Positions 1 through 10,417 of a DNA stretch of 64,000 nt are shown in pieces. A model generated the notes under the pieces. That model searched no databases, had not been told where the DNA came from, and saw only the letters and a list, made by a program, of their open reading frames with translations. The DNA is from Tetramitus jugosus. Lineage: Eukaryota > Heterolobosea > Eutetramitea > Acrasida > Vahlkampfiidae. How positions within the stretch are numbered: the stretch's first letter is position 1; every line of letters starts with the position of its first letter. A program made the translations under genes and the position numbers. The DNA is taken from the NCBI GenBank assembly GCA_937625935.1, contig OW569385.1:310001-374000 (forward strand), written 5' to 3'.

Positions 1-1
1 T

Positions 2-238
2 TCGCAGAGAGTTCAACAAATTTATGTTCCAAGAGTGTACGGTTTCAAAGTACACGGGTTGAGCCGTGGTGTCCATGGTGCTGCTTCGGGATCAACACAA
101 GCAATAACTAATACTGCCCATAACGCTGCTACTACAAACACTAATAATGATAACAAGAATAATAATTCAAGTCACCCCTTAAACAACGAAAAGAAGAGAG
201 AGGAAGATGCACAGATTATGCAGAGCGATATCCTCTAA
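2..238 (+). CDS. C-terminal end of an unidentified protein (5' partial)
   Basis: An open frame enters from the left edge in frame 2 and ends with TAA at 236-238, giving the last 78 residues of a protein that starts outside the window. The first third (IYVPRVYGFKVHGLSRG) looks like folded sequence. The rest is a low-complexity Ala/Thr/Asn tail ending in acidic and basic residues (KKREEDAQ). There is no ATG before the coding-like part, so this is a gene end and not a small gene. I do not recognise the family. It converges on the CCDC112-like gene 102 bp downstream. Confidence 0.55.
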   Translation, partial: SQRVQQIYVPRVYGFKVHGLSRGVHGAASGSTQAITNTAHNAATTNTNNDNKNNNSSHPLNNEKKREEDAQIMQSDIL

Positions 239-340
239 GTCAACAAATTTTGTACAATCAAATAATTCATTGGTTTAATAATGTATCCTGTGAGATTGCC
301 ATTATTTTTATGATTTGTTTTTGAGATGATTGTAGGAATG

Positions 341-2004
341 TTATGAAGTACTCCGCCATGAAGGTTGAATGCGATGTTGCACGCGCCGTATATCAAAGTT
401 GAACTGCTTTGTTGCGTTGTCTGGACCTTCTTTCTTCAGTTCCTTGACTCTGTTTTGTTGGGAAGTTGTGGGCTGCAAAACTCGCGAAAAATCTCGTTCT
501 GCTTCCACCCGAACCTGATTTGACATTCTCCTGATTCTCTCCTCTCGCTCCATTTGTGCTTGAAACTTCCTATTTCGAAGAAAGTTCATTCGCTGCATGT
601 ATTCCTCTTCTCTCTGTCTCAGTCTTTCGATTTCACCAGGTGAGGCTGGCCTCTGTTGCTTATTTTCCATTTCCTGTATCATTTGTTCTCTTTCAAGTCT
701 ATGCTTCTCCTCTCTTTGGTTCCTTAATTCTTCTAACACAATTCGAGCTTCCTCTCTTCGCTTTCTGACTTCATTCTCCTTCCTCCGTTGTTCCTCTTCT
801 CTCTTAGCCTTTTCTTCCTCTTCCAACTCAAGAACCTGTTGTTCTTTTGTTTCTTTCCAGGCTTCTAGCTTTCTCTTTGTGGCTTCTCGTTGTTTCCTTT
901 CCATTATTTGTTTCTTCTCCTCGTACTCTTGAAGTTTCCTAATCTTCTCTTCCTCTGATACTTCGAAGGATTCAATCTTTTGTTTCTCTCTTGTTTCTCT
1001 CCATTTCTTGATTGCTTCTCTCTTTCGTTCCTGCAATAGAAGTAACTTTTCGTAGAATTCTTCATGCTCTTGCACCGTGACATAGTCTTTGTCTGGTATC
1101 TGTTGAGATGCTAGAGTAAATAATTGTTCCTTGTTTCCTCTCACTTTGGCTCGTATCCGAAGGAATTGAGCGTGATCCCTCTCATCCCATCCTCCATTCA
1201 TACCTCCACTCTCAACCAGAAATGTTTCAAAGTCATTCACTTGACTCGGAACAGATTCTTCTTTTAATTTCTTCCTGTTCATTACGTCAATCTTATGCAT
1301 CTGATACGGGTTATCTAATATTGATTTAGGTTCTTCCTTGTTCTGTTCTTGTTCCCACGCTTTCATCTTTTCTTCGAATTGAACCAAGTCTCTGCCTAAC
1401 AGCTTCTCTTCTACATTTAAAAGTTCATACTTTTCCTTTTCTTCCTGCTTGAATTGCATGATATTCGAGTCTATTTTCTCCATTAACACCCGTACTGTAC
1501 TCAACAGTTTATCAAATCTTCTTTGATTCACTTCCAGGTGCTCTGGTTTATTCGACATAGAACTGGTCAGTTGTTTTCTTGTCTCGGCTTCTGATATACT
1601 TTCCATCAACCTTTTCATTTCTAACTTCAGATCCTCCAAACACTGTTTGATTCGTTGTTCTGTTGAATTGATTATCATTAAAATTACATGGTCCATGATT
1701 CACTCGCACAACAGATACATACTCTCTTTTGTTTCGGTCAATTTCACTATCTGATCGCTCTTACGACAATCCGTGATATCATTCCTCAGCTCTATCATTC
1801 GTGGATGATTCAATAACGTATCGATATCTCTTTGGAATAGCACAGCTCTAACAATACAACAGTGTCATTTAAATGAACACACCACATGTGAACACGGGAG
1901 ATTCCTTACTTGTTTTTCAGCCCAGAATGAGTTTCCTTCCATTTTAGTATCTCAGTTTTCTGAGTTTGTTTCCGAATAGCTACTTGCTCTGCTGTTTCGA
2001 GCAT
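341..2004 (-). CDS. CCDC112-like coiled-coil protein, 3 exons
   Basis: Exons 2004-1910, 1847-1723 and 1659-341 give 512 residues. The introns are 62 nt (GTAAGG...TTAG) and 63 nt (GTATGT...ACAG). The 3' exon alone carries an internal ATG at 1696, but the upstream exons are clearly coding (LLNHPRMIELRNDITD) and splice in phase through the second intron. The protein is nearly all charged coiled coil. Its centre carries the block GGWDERDHAQFLRIRAKVRG, followed by VTVQEHEEFYEKLLLLQERK, typical of the CCDC112/CCDC148 group. CCDC112 in animals is a centriolar-satellite protein, so a basal-body role is likely here by inference. The start at 2004 leaves only 55 bp to the stop of dynamitin on the same strand. 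Exact orthology (CCDC112 or CCDC148) is uncertain. Confidence 0.72.
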
Positions 2005-2059
2005 TTGAATCTTGAAGGTATCAATATTTCAGAACTTGTTTGGTTTTTGATGGCGGATT

Positions 2060-3462
2060 TTATTTCGATTGAAGTAACACTTGTATTAGTTTCTCTTGGA
2101 GAGACTGCATGCGAGAATCCATGTGATCCACGTTAGATTCTATGATTTTCATGTTGTTTCCAAAGGTGGCACTCAAATTTTGAAGCACTGAGCCATTGGA
2201 GGTCAGGATGTCTGATATCTCTTGTTGGTGAGCTGTGAGTTTCCGTATGGTCTCTCCGAAGAGAATGGAGTCTTCGTGTGCTGTTTTGAGAGCTTGTAGC
2301 CTTGATGATATTAATGGAACTTGAGAAGCAATGTTGTTCCATGATCTAATCTTGTCCATCATGTCATCTAGTGAGTTAGTCACATCTGGGTCCATGTTTC
2401 TTTTCTTGTTGGCCAGAGTATCCAATTCGTGATTTAGGTTTCTAATCCGTTGAGTCAGAGATTTAATTGTCCCATCATCCAACATACTAACTTTTCTCTC
2501 GATGGCCGACAGAGTTGATTCGACATTCATAATTTCCTATTGGTATTTTAACAAGGGTACTTACGATCAAAAGATGTTCCAAGAAGAGAAATTAACAATA
2601 CCTTGTCAGATGAGGGATGAACTCCAATAATCGACTCCAATGTGTTCAAACGCTTCTCCAACGTCACCAATTTCTCAGATTTCTCGGTTCTGCCTCGTAG
2701 AGCTTCCTGGTTGACCTTCGAATTAGATTCACTTGTTGTTCGACTCTCTACCTCTTCTTTCAACTCTTTTGAATCCACAATTGCTTTCTCGTACTGTGCG
2801 ACTTTCGTTAGTAGATGATCTGTGAGTTTCTTTTGAGCTGAGAAGTTAACCGCAGCTTGTATCGAAGAGGTTGGTTGAAGAAAGACTGATAATACTTCGC
2901 TTCTTCCTAGTGTATCCAGTTTGTCCTTCATTTTCTGTGCGCTATTAGTGACATTAAGCTCTTTCATCTCCTTGGCAACGAAACTATCACTCTCCTGTTG
3001 TACAAAGATTGCTCATGAGAAATTATGTACATGCATGAGTAAGGAACAAAAGCAATTGGAACAAACCTTAGAGGACAATAACTCCATATCATTAGAAAAC
3101 TGTTCGATCTCAAACTGAAGTCTCTGATATCTTTGGAATGGAGTTTCCTTGTCAAAGGTGTTGCTGGGAAGAGTCCTGCCTTCACTCAACTCTTGACGAG
3201 AAACTATAGATTGCCGATATCCCGAATGACCACTGCCATTGGATCCAACCTCGAAAAATTGATAGCTCTTTGAGGGATCCACCGGAGTATAGTCAATATT
3301 CTTTGTTTGAGCTTGGCTCGCTCTTTCCAGTTGTTCTTCCTTTACATTCTGGTCAAAATTGTCCTTGGAAGGTATGTATTCGTAGGTGTCTGTAGTTTTG
3401 ACAAATTGACCCTTGATGTAATCAGATAACGAAGCGATCACACTACTACCTGTTTCGTTCAT
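2060..3462 (-). CDS. DCTN2: Dynamitin, dynactin subunit 2, 3 exons
   Basis: Exons 3462-3067, 2994-2602 and 2536-2060 encode 421 residues, close to the roughly 400 of animal dynamitin. All junctions are phase 0. The introns are 72 nt (GTTTGT...ACAG) and 65 nt (GTATTG...ATAG). Diagnostic features are the N-terminal stretch with ETPFQRYQRLQFEIEQF, matching the ETPxxKYQRL block of dynamitin, and the mid coiled coil LEKRLNTLESIIGVHP. The last third is all heptad-like helix. Dynamitin holds the dynactin shoulder together and couples dynein to cargo. A second donor-like GTAAGT lies inside the second intron but would break the frame. The gene runs head-to-head with SRP72, sharing a 258 bp promoter gap. 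Confidence 0.85.
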
Positions 3463-3720
3463 TCTGCGTGTGGGATGTTCTCAAAATCTCCGAAGTGAGT
3501 ACTGTAGATTTTCGAACCACAAATTGGGCGCGACCACATTCTTGTCACAAGCCTCTCAATCGAATGAAAAGATCTTCGATGCATCTCAATTGAAATAGAG
3601 GGTGCACTCCACGAGAAACACTTCACTGTGATCACATTGGTTCATTCTACTCATTGTAAAGTTTCAAATGAGAGTTTCCCCGACAGAAGAACGCAATCAA
3701 AAAAAGAAGAAAGAACAACA

Positions 3721-5764
3721 ATGTCATCATCAGCTGCATCCAACACACTAAAGGAGAAACTGATCCAATTCGTGAATCAAGGCGAGCATGACGAAGTTTT
3801 GGATATTGCCGAGAAGAGTATGTTGCCATCTCATCATTGCTTTCATGTTTTACTTGAAAAAGCTTTTGAAGTGTTCTTGATCCAAAAGAAGCTAACAATC
3901 ATTTTTTTCAGTTTTGAAAAAGAAGAATGATGACCCATTGGTTCGTCAATGCAAGAGAATTGCGCTCATCCAAAAGGGCGAATTCAAAAAAGCTCTGGAC
4001 ATGATGACTGCTGCTGATGACAGCAATGATGAATATGCCTTCCAAAAAGCTTATTGTCTCTATCGATTGAACAAGTGTCAGGAATCACATGAGATTGTGA
4101 GTGATTTGTTGAAGAATCATGGCAATTCTTCATCTGCTTCTCCATTTATTCATCATTTGAAGGCTCAGATCGAGTACAAGATGGGTCAATATGATCAATC
4201 TGTTCACTCGTATCAAGCCATTCAAGGAAATGCAAAATTGGAGTTGGATCATGATGAATTTTTGACCAATTTTAGTGCTGCTTACACTATGGATCACAAG
4301 TATGACTCAGCTCTGAGCACGTGCAAGCAAGGAGAGACCTACGAATTGGCTTACAATGCCTCTTGTGCTGCTATTGGTCTCAAGCAATATGAAAAGAGTA
4401 TTTCATTGTTGAAGGAGGCTGAAACCAAGTGCAGAAAGGTGGCAAAGTCTGATGGATTGAACGAACAGGAGACTGACAATGAATTGACTGCCATTTTGGT
4501 TCAAACAGCTTGTGTGAAGCAATTGACTGGTGATTCTGATGGTGCATTGGATATTTATAGAGAGATTTTGAACAAGAAACCATCGGATAAGGTGGCACTT
4601 GTTGTTGCAATGAACAACTCATTGTCTATTCACTCTGAGAGACAAGACGAAGAGAGCAAGAAGAGTCTTTTTGATACTGAGAAGAAACTCAAGTTGGCAA
4701 CACAGGAAAAGGTCAAGGACAAGTTGACAACTGAACAAAAGAAGGGTCTTGACTTGAATATTGCGCTCCTCCATTTGCAAATGAACAAATTGGCTGATGC
4801 GCGATCTGAAATTACTCTCCTTGCTGAACAGATGCCAAACAGTGAAGTACCAGTCATTTTGCAGGCTGCTCTTTTGTTGAAGGAGAAGAAGCCAAAGGAA
4901 GCGATCGCTGTTTTGGAAAGGTTTTTGGCAGAGAACAAGGGCAACAATGAACACGTTTTGTTGTCTTTGGTTCAAATCCGATTGGACAGAGAAGAGTGGT
5001 CCGAGGCCGCAAAGCTGCTCCAAGACTCACCAATCAGCAATAATCCAGCCATTGTACGTATACTGACTGACTTGTACCAGAAGACTGGAGATTCCAAGTC
5101 TCGCCTCAATGTACTATCTAATGCTATCAAATACTGGCAGCAAGAATATGAAAAGTCAAAGGACGAAGAAACAAAAGCAAAGCTTGTGAGCACATGCCTT
5201 GCTTCTGCCAAGTTGCAAGAAGAGCAACGCAAACACAGGGAAGCTGCGCAAACATACAAAACACTCGCTGATTTGGACAGCAAGAGAAGAACTGAATTCT
5301 ATGCCAGAATGGTCAATGCTATGACATTCTACGATATGGAAGAAGCTGAAAAGCACTTGTCTCAACTCCCAGCTGTTCCAACCGATTTGTTAAATGTAGA
5401 TGACTTGGAAGCAAACAAGACCCATCCATTCGGTGACTATCAAAAGATCAAGGTTGCCAGCAAGCCAGCTGACCAAGAAGCAAAGAAGAAGAGCTCAAAG
5501 AAAAAGAGGAAGAACAAGTTGCCAAGCGATCTGTCCAAACCAATTGATCCAAACCGATGGGTGTCCAAGAAGGTCAAGAAGCAGACTCAGACAAGAACGA
5601 CTGGTTTTGGAACTCAAGGATCCAGTGAAGGCAAGGAGGCTCTCCAACACGAAAAGGGACAAAAGACGATACATAGACCAGAACAAGTGCTCGGAGCCAC
5701 CAAGGCAGCTGCTGCTCAAAAGACCAAAGGTAAAGGCAAGGGCAAAGGAAAAGGCAGAAAATAA
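3721..5764 (+). CDS. SRP72: Signal recognition particle subunit SRP72, 2 exons
   Basis: Exon 1 is 3721-3817 and exon 2 is 3912-5764, joined over a 94 nt intron (GTATGT...TTTTTTCAG). The spliced reading EVLDIAEKILKKKNDDPL restores the SRP72 N-terminus. The product has 649 residues (human about 670). Tandem TPR-like helices fill residues 1-530. The C-terminus has a lysine-rich stretch followed by LPSDLSKPIDPNRWVSKK, the RNA-binding SRP72 signature (PxDPxRW), and then a Lys/Gly tail (KGKGKGKG). SRP72 binds 7S RNA together with SRP68 and is needed for ER targeting. ATG 3721 is preferred because upstream in-frame ATGs add sequence unlike the family. It converges on RRP7 with only 28 bp between stops. 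Confidence 0.9.
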
Positions 5765-5792
5765 ATGCTTGCACACTCGTTTGTAATTTAAT

Positions 5793-7193
5793 TTAATAAG
5801 GCTTGAATTGCTTGTTGTTCTTCATCTGCTCAATCAATTGCTTATCCTGTTCGAACTTTTGTCTCAATAATTCAATTTCCTTCTTCTTGGATTCAGCTCT
5901 CTGATACTTGTAGAATGGCATTTCGACCTGATCCTTGAATTTGGATGGTCTCTTGGCGCTTGCGTTCTTCTGCAAAATATCTTCCTTTTGTGGTGGAGGT
6001 AAGTGTCTCTTGCCCTTTGGTGCAATGACCTTGGTCCATCCATCCTTGTCTGTCTGACCTCTCAGAGCTTCAATCAACTCTTCCTCATTCTTCTCAGTTT
6101 GATCAAAGTGCATCATCCATTGATTGATTGATGACTTGACAGTTTCAACTCTATCCTTTGTCACTTGATTGCTTCTGTGCTCATTGGCATAGCGCTCCAG
6201 TCCTGTGCATGCAGAGTCACTCTTTTCAAAGGCGAACAGTGGCCTCCGTTTGTTGTTGTTGCTTTCAGTTTCACCATCAACAGCAAACAACTCTGGTGCA
6301 ATCAGAGTTTCATTCATCTTGTTTGCTTCATTGAGAATGACATGGACTGTTCCACTGGATAGGAAATGGTTGGTCTTGCAGTCAGAGAATGGAGAGTCGA
6401 CACTATTGTTGAGTACAACAGTTTCTTCACCTTTTTCTAGGGCTTGTTGGTGCTGCTTCTCCAAATCACTAAAGATACACTTGTTTAGCTTTGCATCAAA
6501 AGCTTTTTCAAAAAATTGTGTAATGCTCTGTGGTGTTTCATTGTATGGAACGTTGGTCAGAAACAGTGTTTGATCCTTTGATCGCTTTTCAATAAGCTTT
6601 TTCAGTTGTTCGTCCTCTTGTTCTTCTGTAGTTTCACTCTTGGCGCCATTTTCTCCCTCCATCAAAAGCTTTTGATTGAACATAGAAGTAAATTGTTGAT
6701 CATTGTGCTTCAACACGCCAAAATGTTTCTTGTAAAATAAGTAACGCAAAAATGGCGCGTCGGAGGAATTGTCGGAGAGGCGATTCGCGAAAACAATTGG
6801 GAACTTGGAGAGGGAGTTTTGCACCCAATCGAACTCATCATCAGAATCAGAATCACTGCTACTGTCATCAGAATCAGATTGTGCCTGTTGTTTTGATGCA
6901 TTTCGTTTCTTCATGTGATTTTGAATGGTTTGATTCACTTTTTTTTGTTGATTTTGAGGGACAATTCGTCTCACGAACAATGAATTTTCCAAAATATCAA
7001 ATGGATTTCTCTTCTTTGCTTGTTGTTGAGACTTTGTTGTCGCAGCATCTTCACTTAATTGTTGTTTTGTTGTTGTTTGTGTTTGGAGCTTTTGCTTCTT
7101 GTTGTTGGTTTCATTTTGGTGGTGAGTGGAGGGTGTTGTTGATGACAACGACGATGATGACCTCGTTCGCTTCTTGCTTTGGTGATTGGACAT
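5793..7193 (-). CDS. RRP7: Ribosomal RNA-processing protein 7 homologue
   Basis: A single exon of 466 residues starting at ATG 7193. The C-terminus EMPFYKYQRAESKKKEIE...QFKPY is the RRP7 hallmark (FYRFQxRExKK...FxPY). A central segment beginning LFLTNVPYNETPQSITQFF is the degenerate RNP-like domain. Further on, DGWTKVIAPKGKR corresponds to the conserved EDGWxxV block. The N-terminus is Ser/Gln/Asp-rich low complexity (SDSDDSSSDSDSDDEFDW), giving a protein longer than yeast or human RRP7 (about 280-300). RRP7 acts in the UTP-C/CURI modules of the small-subunit processome in the nucleolus. Its stop lies 28 bp from that of SRP72. Confidence 0.85.
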   Translation of the reverse strand: MSNHQSKKRTRSSSSLSSTTPSTHHQNETNNKKQKLQTQTTTKQQLSEDAATTKSQQQAKKRNPFDILENSLFVRRIVPQNQQKKVNQTIQNHMKKRNASKQQAQSDSDDSSSDSDSDDEFDWVQNSLSKFPIVFANRLSDNSSDAPFLRYLFYKKHFGVLKHNDQQFTSMFNQKLLMEGENGAKSETTEEQEDEQLKKLIEKRSKDQTLFLTNVPYNETPQSITQFFEKAFDAKLNKCIFSDLEKQHQQALEKGEETVVLNNSVDSPFSDCKTNHFLSSGTVHVILNEANKMNETLIAPELFAVDGETESNNNKRRPLFAFEKSDSACTGLERYANEHRSNQVTKDRVETVKSSINQWMMHFDQTEKNEEELIEALRGQTDKDGWTKVIAPKGKRHLPPPQKEDILQKNASAKRPSKFKDQVEMPFYKYQRAESKKKEIELLRQKFEQDKQLIEQMKNNKQFKPY

Positions 7194-7286
7194 TTCACTA
7201 TGTTTGTTTTTGTTGTTGTTTTTTGCGCTTGTGTGAAAAAAATGAAGTGTGCAGAGATTGGTTGAATGTTCATTGAAATAAATATA

Positions 7287-9971
7287 TTATTGTTCGATGT
7301 TGTTGAGCTTGAGAATCATGGTGGAAATGTTGTCCATTGATCTGAGAGCAAGTGCAAAGTCACGTAGAGCTGCACTGACAAAACTGAGCTTCTCATAGTC
7401 TTCTTTTTCCTGGATTCTTGCTGGAAGTTGATTCCAGGTGTCGACGACGAATTGAGCTGCTTCATGGTCCTTCAGTACATCCCAAACACCGTCACAAGCC
7501 AGAATGATAAACTGGTGCTTCGTTGGATCAATTGTGAAGGATGTGATGTAGGCCTCAGAGCAAATAGCGGGTCTTTGTGCATGATCTCCAATGCTTCGAC
7601 TCACACCATATCCATTCACACGGTTATCGTGTACACAGGAACCAGCTTGTCTGATACGTTTCTTCTCGAACAGTGCTCTTGGCTTATGATCGATTGTTAT
7701 ACGTTGAGCTAAGTTGTCTTGTTGGGTCTGACTCTCAGATTTCCGAACAAGGACAATTCTAGAATCTCCAATATTGGCACAAATACATCGGTTATGATTA
7801 ATAATCATGCAGACAATAGCGGTACATCCATCATCGTACTTGGTCTCGAGAACATCTCGATCCATCTTTTCAAGTGCAAGTCTCATGACTTTTTGCTCAA
7901 CATCCTCTTGATCAACACCACTTTCCAATTCAGACAAATGAGATTTGATCACATCACATAGCACATTTGTGAATCGTGTTGATACAAAGTTAACAGTCTT
8001 GTCTCCTGCGTGACCATCAAAAATAGCATACAATTGGACATGCAACTTATCTGATCCAGTATCCAAATTGTTTTTAAGGATATAGCTGTCTTCCATTGTT
8101 GGTCTCATTCCAATCGTGTGAGCTGTACCACTCGACACAGATCCGTTATTGTCACTCGTGTTGTTTGAAATAGCAGTATCCATGAACTTGACGTCCTGAT
8201 TGAATTCGAGCTGGACATCAAGTGAGGAGCACTGACGATTCAGCAACTCGGTATAAAATTGGCTCACATTTACTCCTTCGAAAGCAAAATTGTTATGAGA
8301 AAGATCCAACAAAGTGAGCAAACCAAACCTCGAACTATCTGCGTTCAAGAATCCCTTCGGCAGTGAATCATCAGACAATTCATTCCCAAATAGAGAAAGC
8401 ATCTTCAGATCAAGGAATATTTCGCTTGGAACTGATTTTAATTCGTTGAGACCGGCGTGAAGTGCTCTGAGATTATTCTTAATAGTAAGCACCATTGGCA
8501 AACTAGTCAATTTGTTACCTGTCACGACTAACTGACTTAGTTGAGGAACACAATCATGGAACTCGTTTTCATGTTCAAACATATCCTCAAGCGATGTAAA
8601 CTGATTGAAACCTAGATTTAACCGATATAAACGGCCCACATGCTTGCCCAACAATTCGAGTGAAAATGTTTCATTGCTCAAGTTGTTATTGGCCAAGAAT
8701 AAATCCTGGAGATTGGTCCAACTTGCAAACACATCATTCGATATAGACTCTATCCGATTATTTGTCAAATCGAGCACTGCCAATGACTTTATATTCGAAA
8801 AGGAAGCAGGCAAACCAGTCAACATATTGTATGCAATTTCGACGTGCACCAATGAACTCAATCCATCAATCATATCCGGTAAATGAGTCAATTCATTCTG
8901 AGAAAGATACAGCTTTTCCAAAGAAGATATAGTACAAAATTCGTCTGGCAAGATTGACAACTTGTTATCCACGAGTGACAACGTTTTCAACTTTGGAAAC
9001 ACATTTCCACAAAAAACATTCGGCTCGAGCATGGACAACTTGTTCGACGTCAAATCCAACTCTGTCAAGCAACTCATGTTGACCGATGCGTCCAAACCGC
9101 GACAGAAACTCTCAATTCGATTCAAACTTATATCCAAAACAGATAACTGTTGATGGAGCTCTAATAAACTACAGGGGACATGAACCGTTGACTTTGTCTC
9201 AAGCATATAATTGTAACATGATGATAATTTGAGAGATTTGAGTGCCTTGATCTGACACTTTGTCCTATCAGTCAAAAACGGAATAAATTGTTCAACATCG
9301 ATACACGGATTCGATCTCAAATCAACAGTCACCAGATTCATGCATGATCCCAACGATTCAGGCATCCGTTCAATATGATTTGCAAACAAGAACAATTTTT
9401 GCAGTTGAGGAAACACTTGACCCCAATCAAACATTGTTGAATCAATGCACTCCAAGCAACTGTATGCACTATGAATCTCCTCCACGGACAACACACCATA
9501 ACCATGCAATTTCAAAAAGGCAGCAAACGGCCATTCCTTGATCTGATTACTCGCCAAGCTCACATCCTTGATTGTAAAATTCTTGACTTGTTCTTCAGTG
9601 GGCACAATCATTGTTGTTGTGGCACTTCTTCTCCTTGTTCCTTGTTGATCACTGCCTTTCTTTTTATTTTTTGAATTTTTCACCTTGGGAGAAGAAGGTG
9701 TAATGGAAGAAGGTGATGATGGTGACGATGATGATGATGATTCGTTCAAAGCTTGGTGATCATGTTGTTGTGTCGATATTGCAACGATCAACTGTTGTTC
9801 AATGTACTCAATGAGCTCATCTGGGAATTGAGTGAGATTGCACCGTGTCAAATTGAGTGTTTGATACTGTAGAAGCTTATGGATGGTTTGTTCGTATTTT
9901 TTGGCGCGTTGAGAATAATAGAAATCGTCCAGTAATTGACGGTTATTTGGTTTGCTGTTTCGCGATCCCAT
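7287..9971 (-). CDS. Leucine-rich-repeat protein with C-terminal PP2C phosphatase
   Basis: A single exon of 894 residues. The N-terminus MGSRNSKP is an N-myristoylation motif (Gly2, Ser6). Residues about 40-130 hold Ser/Pro/Lys low complexity. About 150-600 hold many LRRs (for example LKTLSLVDNKLSILPDEF). A PP2C domain covers about 620-890. All PP2C metal-site motifs are present: GMRPTMED, IFDGHAGD, LACDGVWDV and MDNIST, with GVSRSIGDHA between. An intact Mg/Mn-dependent Ser/Thr phosphatase is therefore expected. The layout resembles PHLPP and the N-terminal half of fungal adenylyl cyclase, but there is no PH or cyclase domain. The lipid anchor suggests membrane localisation. The substrate is unknown. 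Confidence 0.87.
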   Translation of the reverse strand: MGSRNSKPNNRQLLDDFYYSQRAKKYEQTIHKLLQYQTLNLTRCNLTQFPDELIEYIEQQLIVAISTQQHDHQALNESSSSSSPSSPSSITPSSPKVKNSKNKKKGSDQQGTRRRSATTTMIVPTEEQVKNFTIKDVSLASNQIKEWPFAAFLKLHGYGVLSVEEIHSAYSCLECIDSTMFDWGQVFPQLQKLFLFANHIERMPESLGSCMNLVTVDLRSNPCIDVEQFIPFLTDRTKCQIKALKSLKLSSCYNYMLETKSTVHVPCSLLELHQQLSVLDISLNRIESFCRGLDASVNMSCLTELDLTSNKLSMLEPNVFCGNVFPKLKTLSLVDNKLSILPDEFCTISSLEKLYLSQNELTHLPDMIDGLSSLVHVEIAYNMLTGLPASFSNIKSLAVLDLTNNRIESISNDVFASWTNLQDLFLANNNLSNETFSLELLGKHVGRLYRLNLGFNQFTSLEDMFEHENEFHDCVPQLSQLVVTGNKLTSLPMVLTIKNNLRALHAGLNELKSVPSEIFLDLKMLSLFGNELSDDSLPKGFLNADSSRFGLLTLLDLSHNNFAFEGVNVSQFYTELLNRQCSSLDVQLEFNQDVKFMDTAISNNTSDNNGSVSSGTAHTIGMRPTMEDSYILKNNLDTGSDKLHVQLYAIFDGHAGDKTVNFVSTRFTNVLCDVIKSHLSELESGVDQEDVEQKVMRLALEKMDRDVLETKYDDGCTAIVCMIINHNRCICANIGDSRIVLVRKSESQTQQDNLAQRITIDHKPRALFEKKRIRQAGSCVHDNRVNGYGVSRSIGDHAQRPAICSEAYITSFTIDPTKHQFIILACDGVWDVLKDHEAAQFVVDTWNQLPARIQEKEDYEKLSFVSAALRDFALALRSMDNISTMILKLNNIEQ

Positions 9972-10417
9972 TCTTCACGTGTGTGACAACAGTCAAATGT
10001 AACACAATCGATAATAACCAACAATAATTCAACGGTGGTGATATTTCGTTGTTTTGGTTGGTTTGGCGGAAACTGAAAAAACGTGGAAGGACTATTTATT
10101 GACAGGTGATGGATATGTTGCACCTTGATACCTTGCATAGCAAAACAAGTTGAATTGTTGCAGAGCGAACCATCTTGAACAAGTGAGTAAATGTTTAGTA
10201 AGGATATTGATGGCTGGAGATATCAAATCTATCCGCCCTAGTACTTTCTCGAGCAAACTTGTGAGGAGGAATTTTTCAACCAATCCTTGTTCAATTATTA
10301 TTAACGTAGGAGGAAAAGATCAATTAAAGCCCCAATGCGAGTTGTGGAGCGATTGTCACTGGAAGTCATGGATGTTATTACCTTTTAAGCAATCTTGATC
10401 GATTGTTCCAACTTCAT
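9972..10417. other. Intergenic, 446 bp; no supported gene
   Basis: This is the upstream region of the LRR-PP2C gene and the 3' flank of the two-TM gene, both on the minus strand. Both strands carry short open frames: plus from ATG 10210, 62 codons to 10398; minus 74 codons without an ATG, ending at 10092. The minus reading contains plausible sequence (ALQQFNLFCYARYQGATY). Neither has a recognisable domain, and I cannot choose between them. A small spliced gene is possible but unsupported. Confidence 0.4.

Noticed and set aside
597-932. Ser/Phe-rich plus frame opposite the CCDC112-like gene
   Set aside because: Mirror reading of Glu/Lys-rich coiled coil; the same effect is seen opposite CFAP210 (Leu/Phe/Ser-rich frames) and SRP72.
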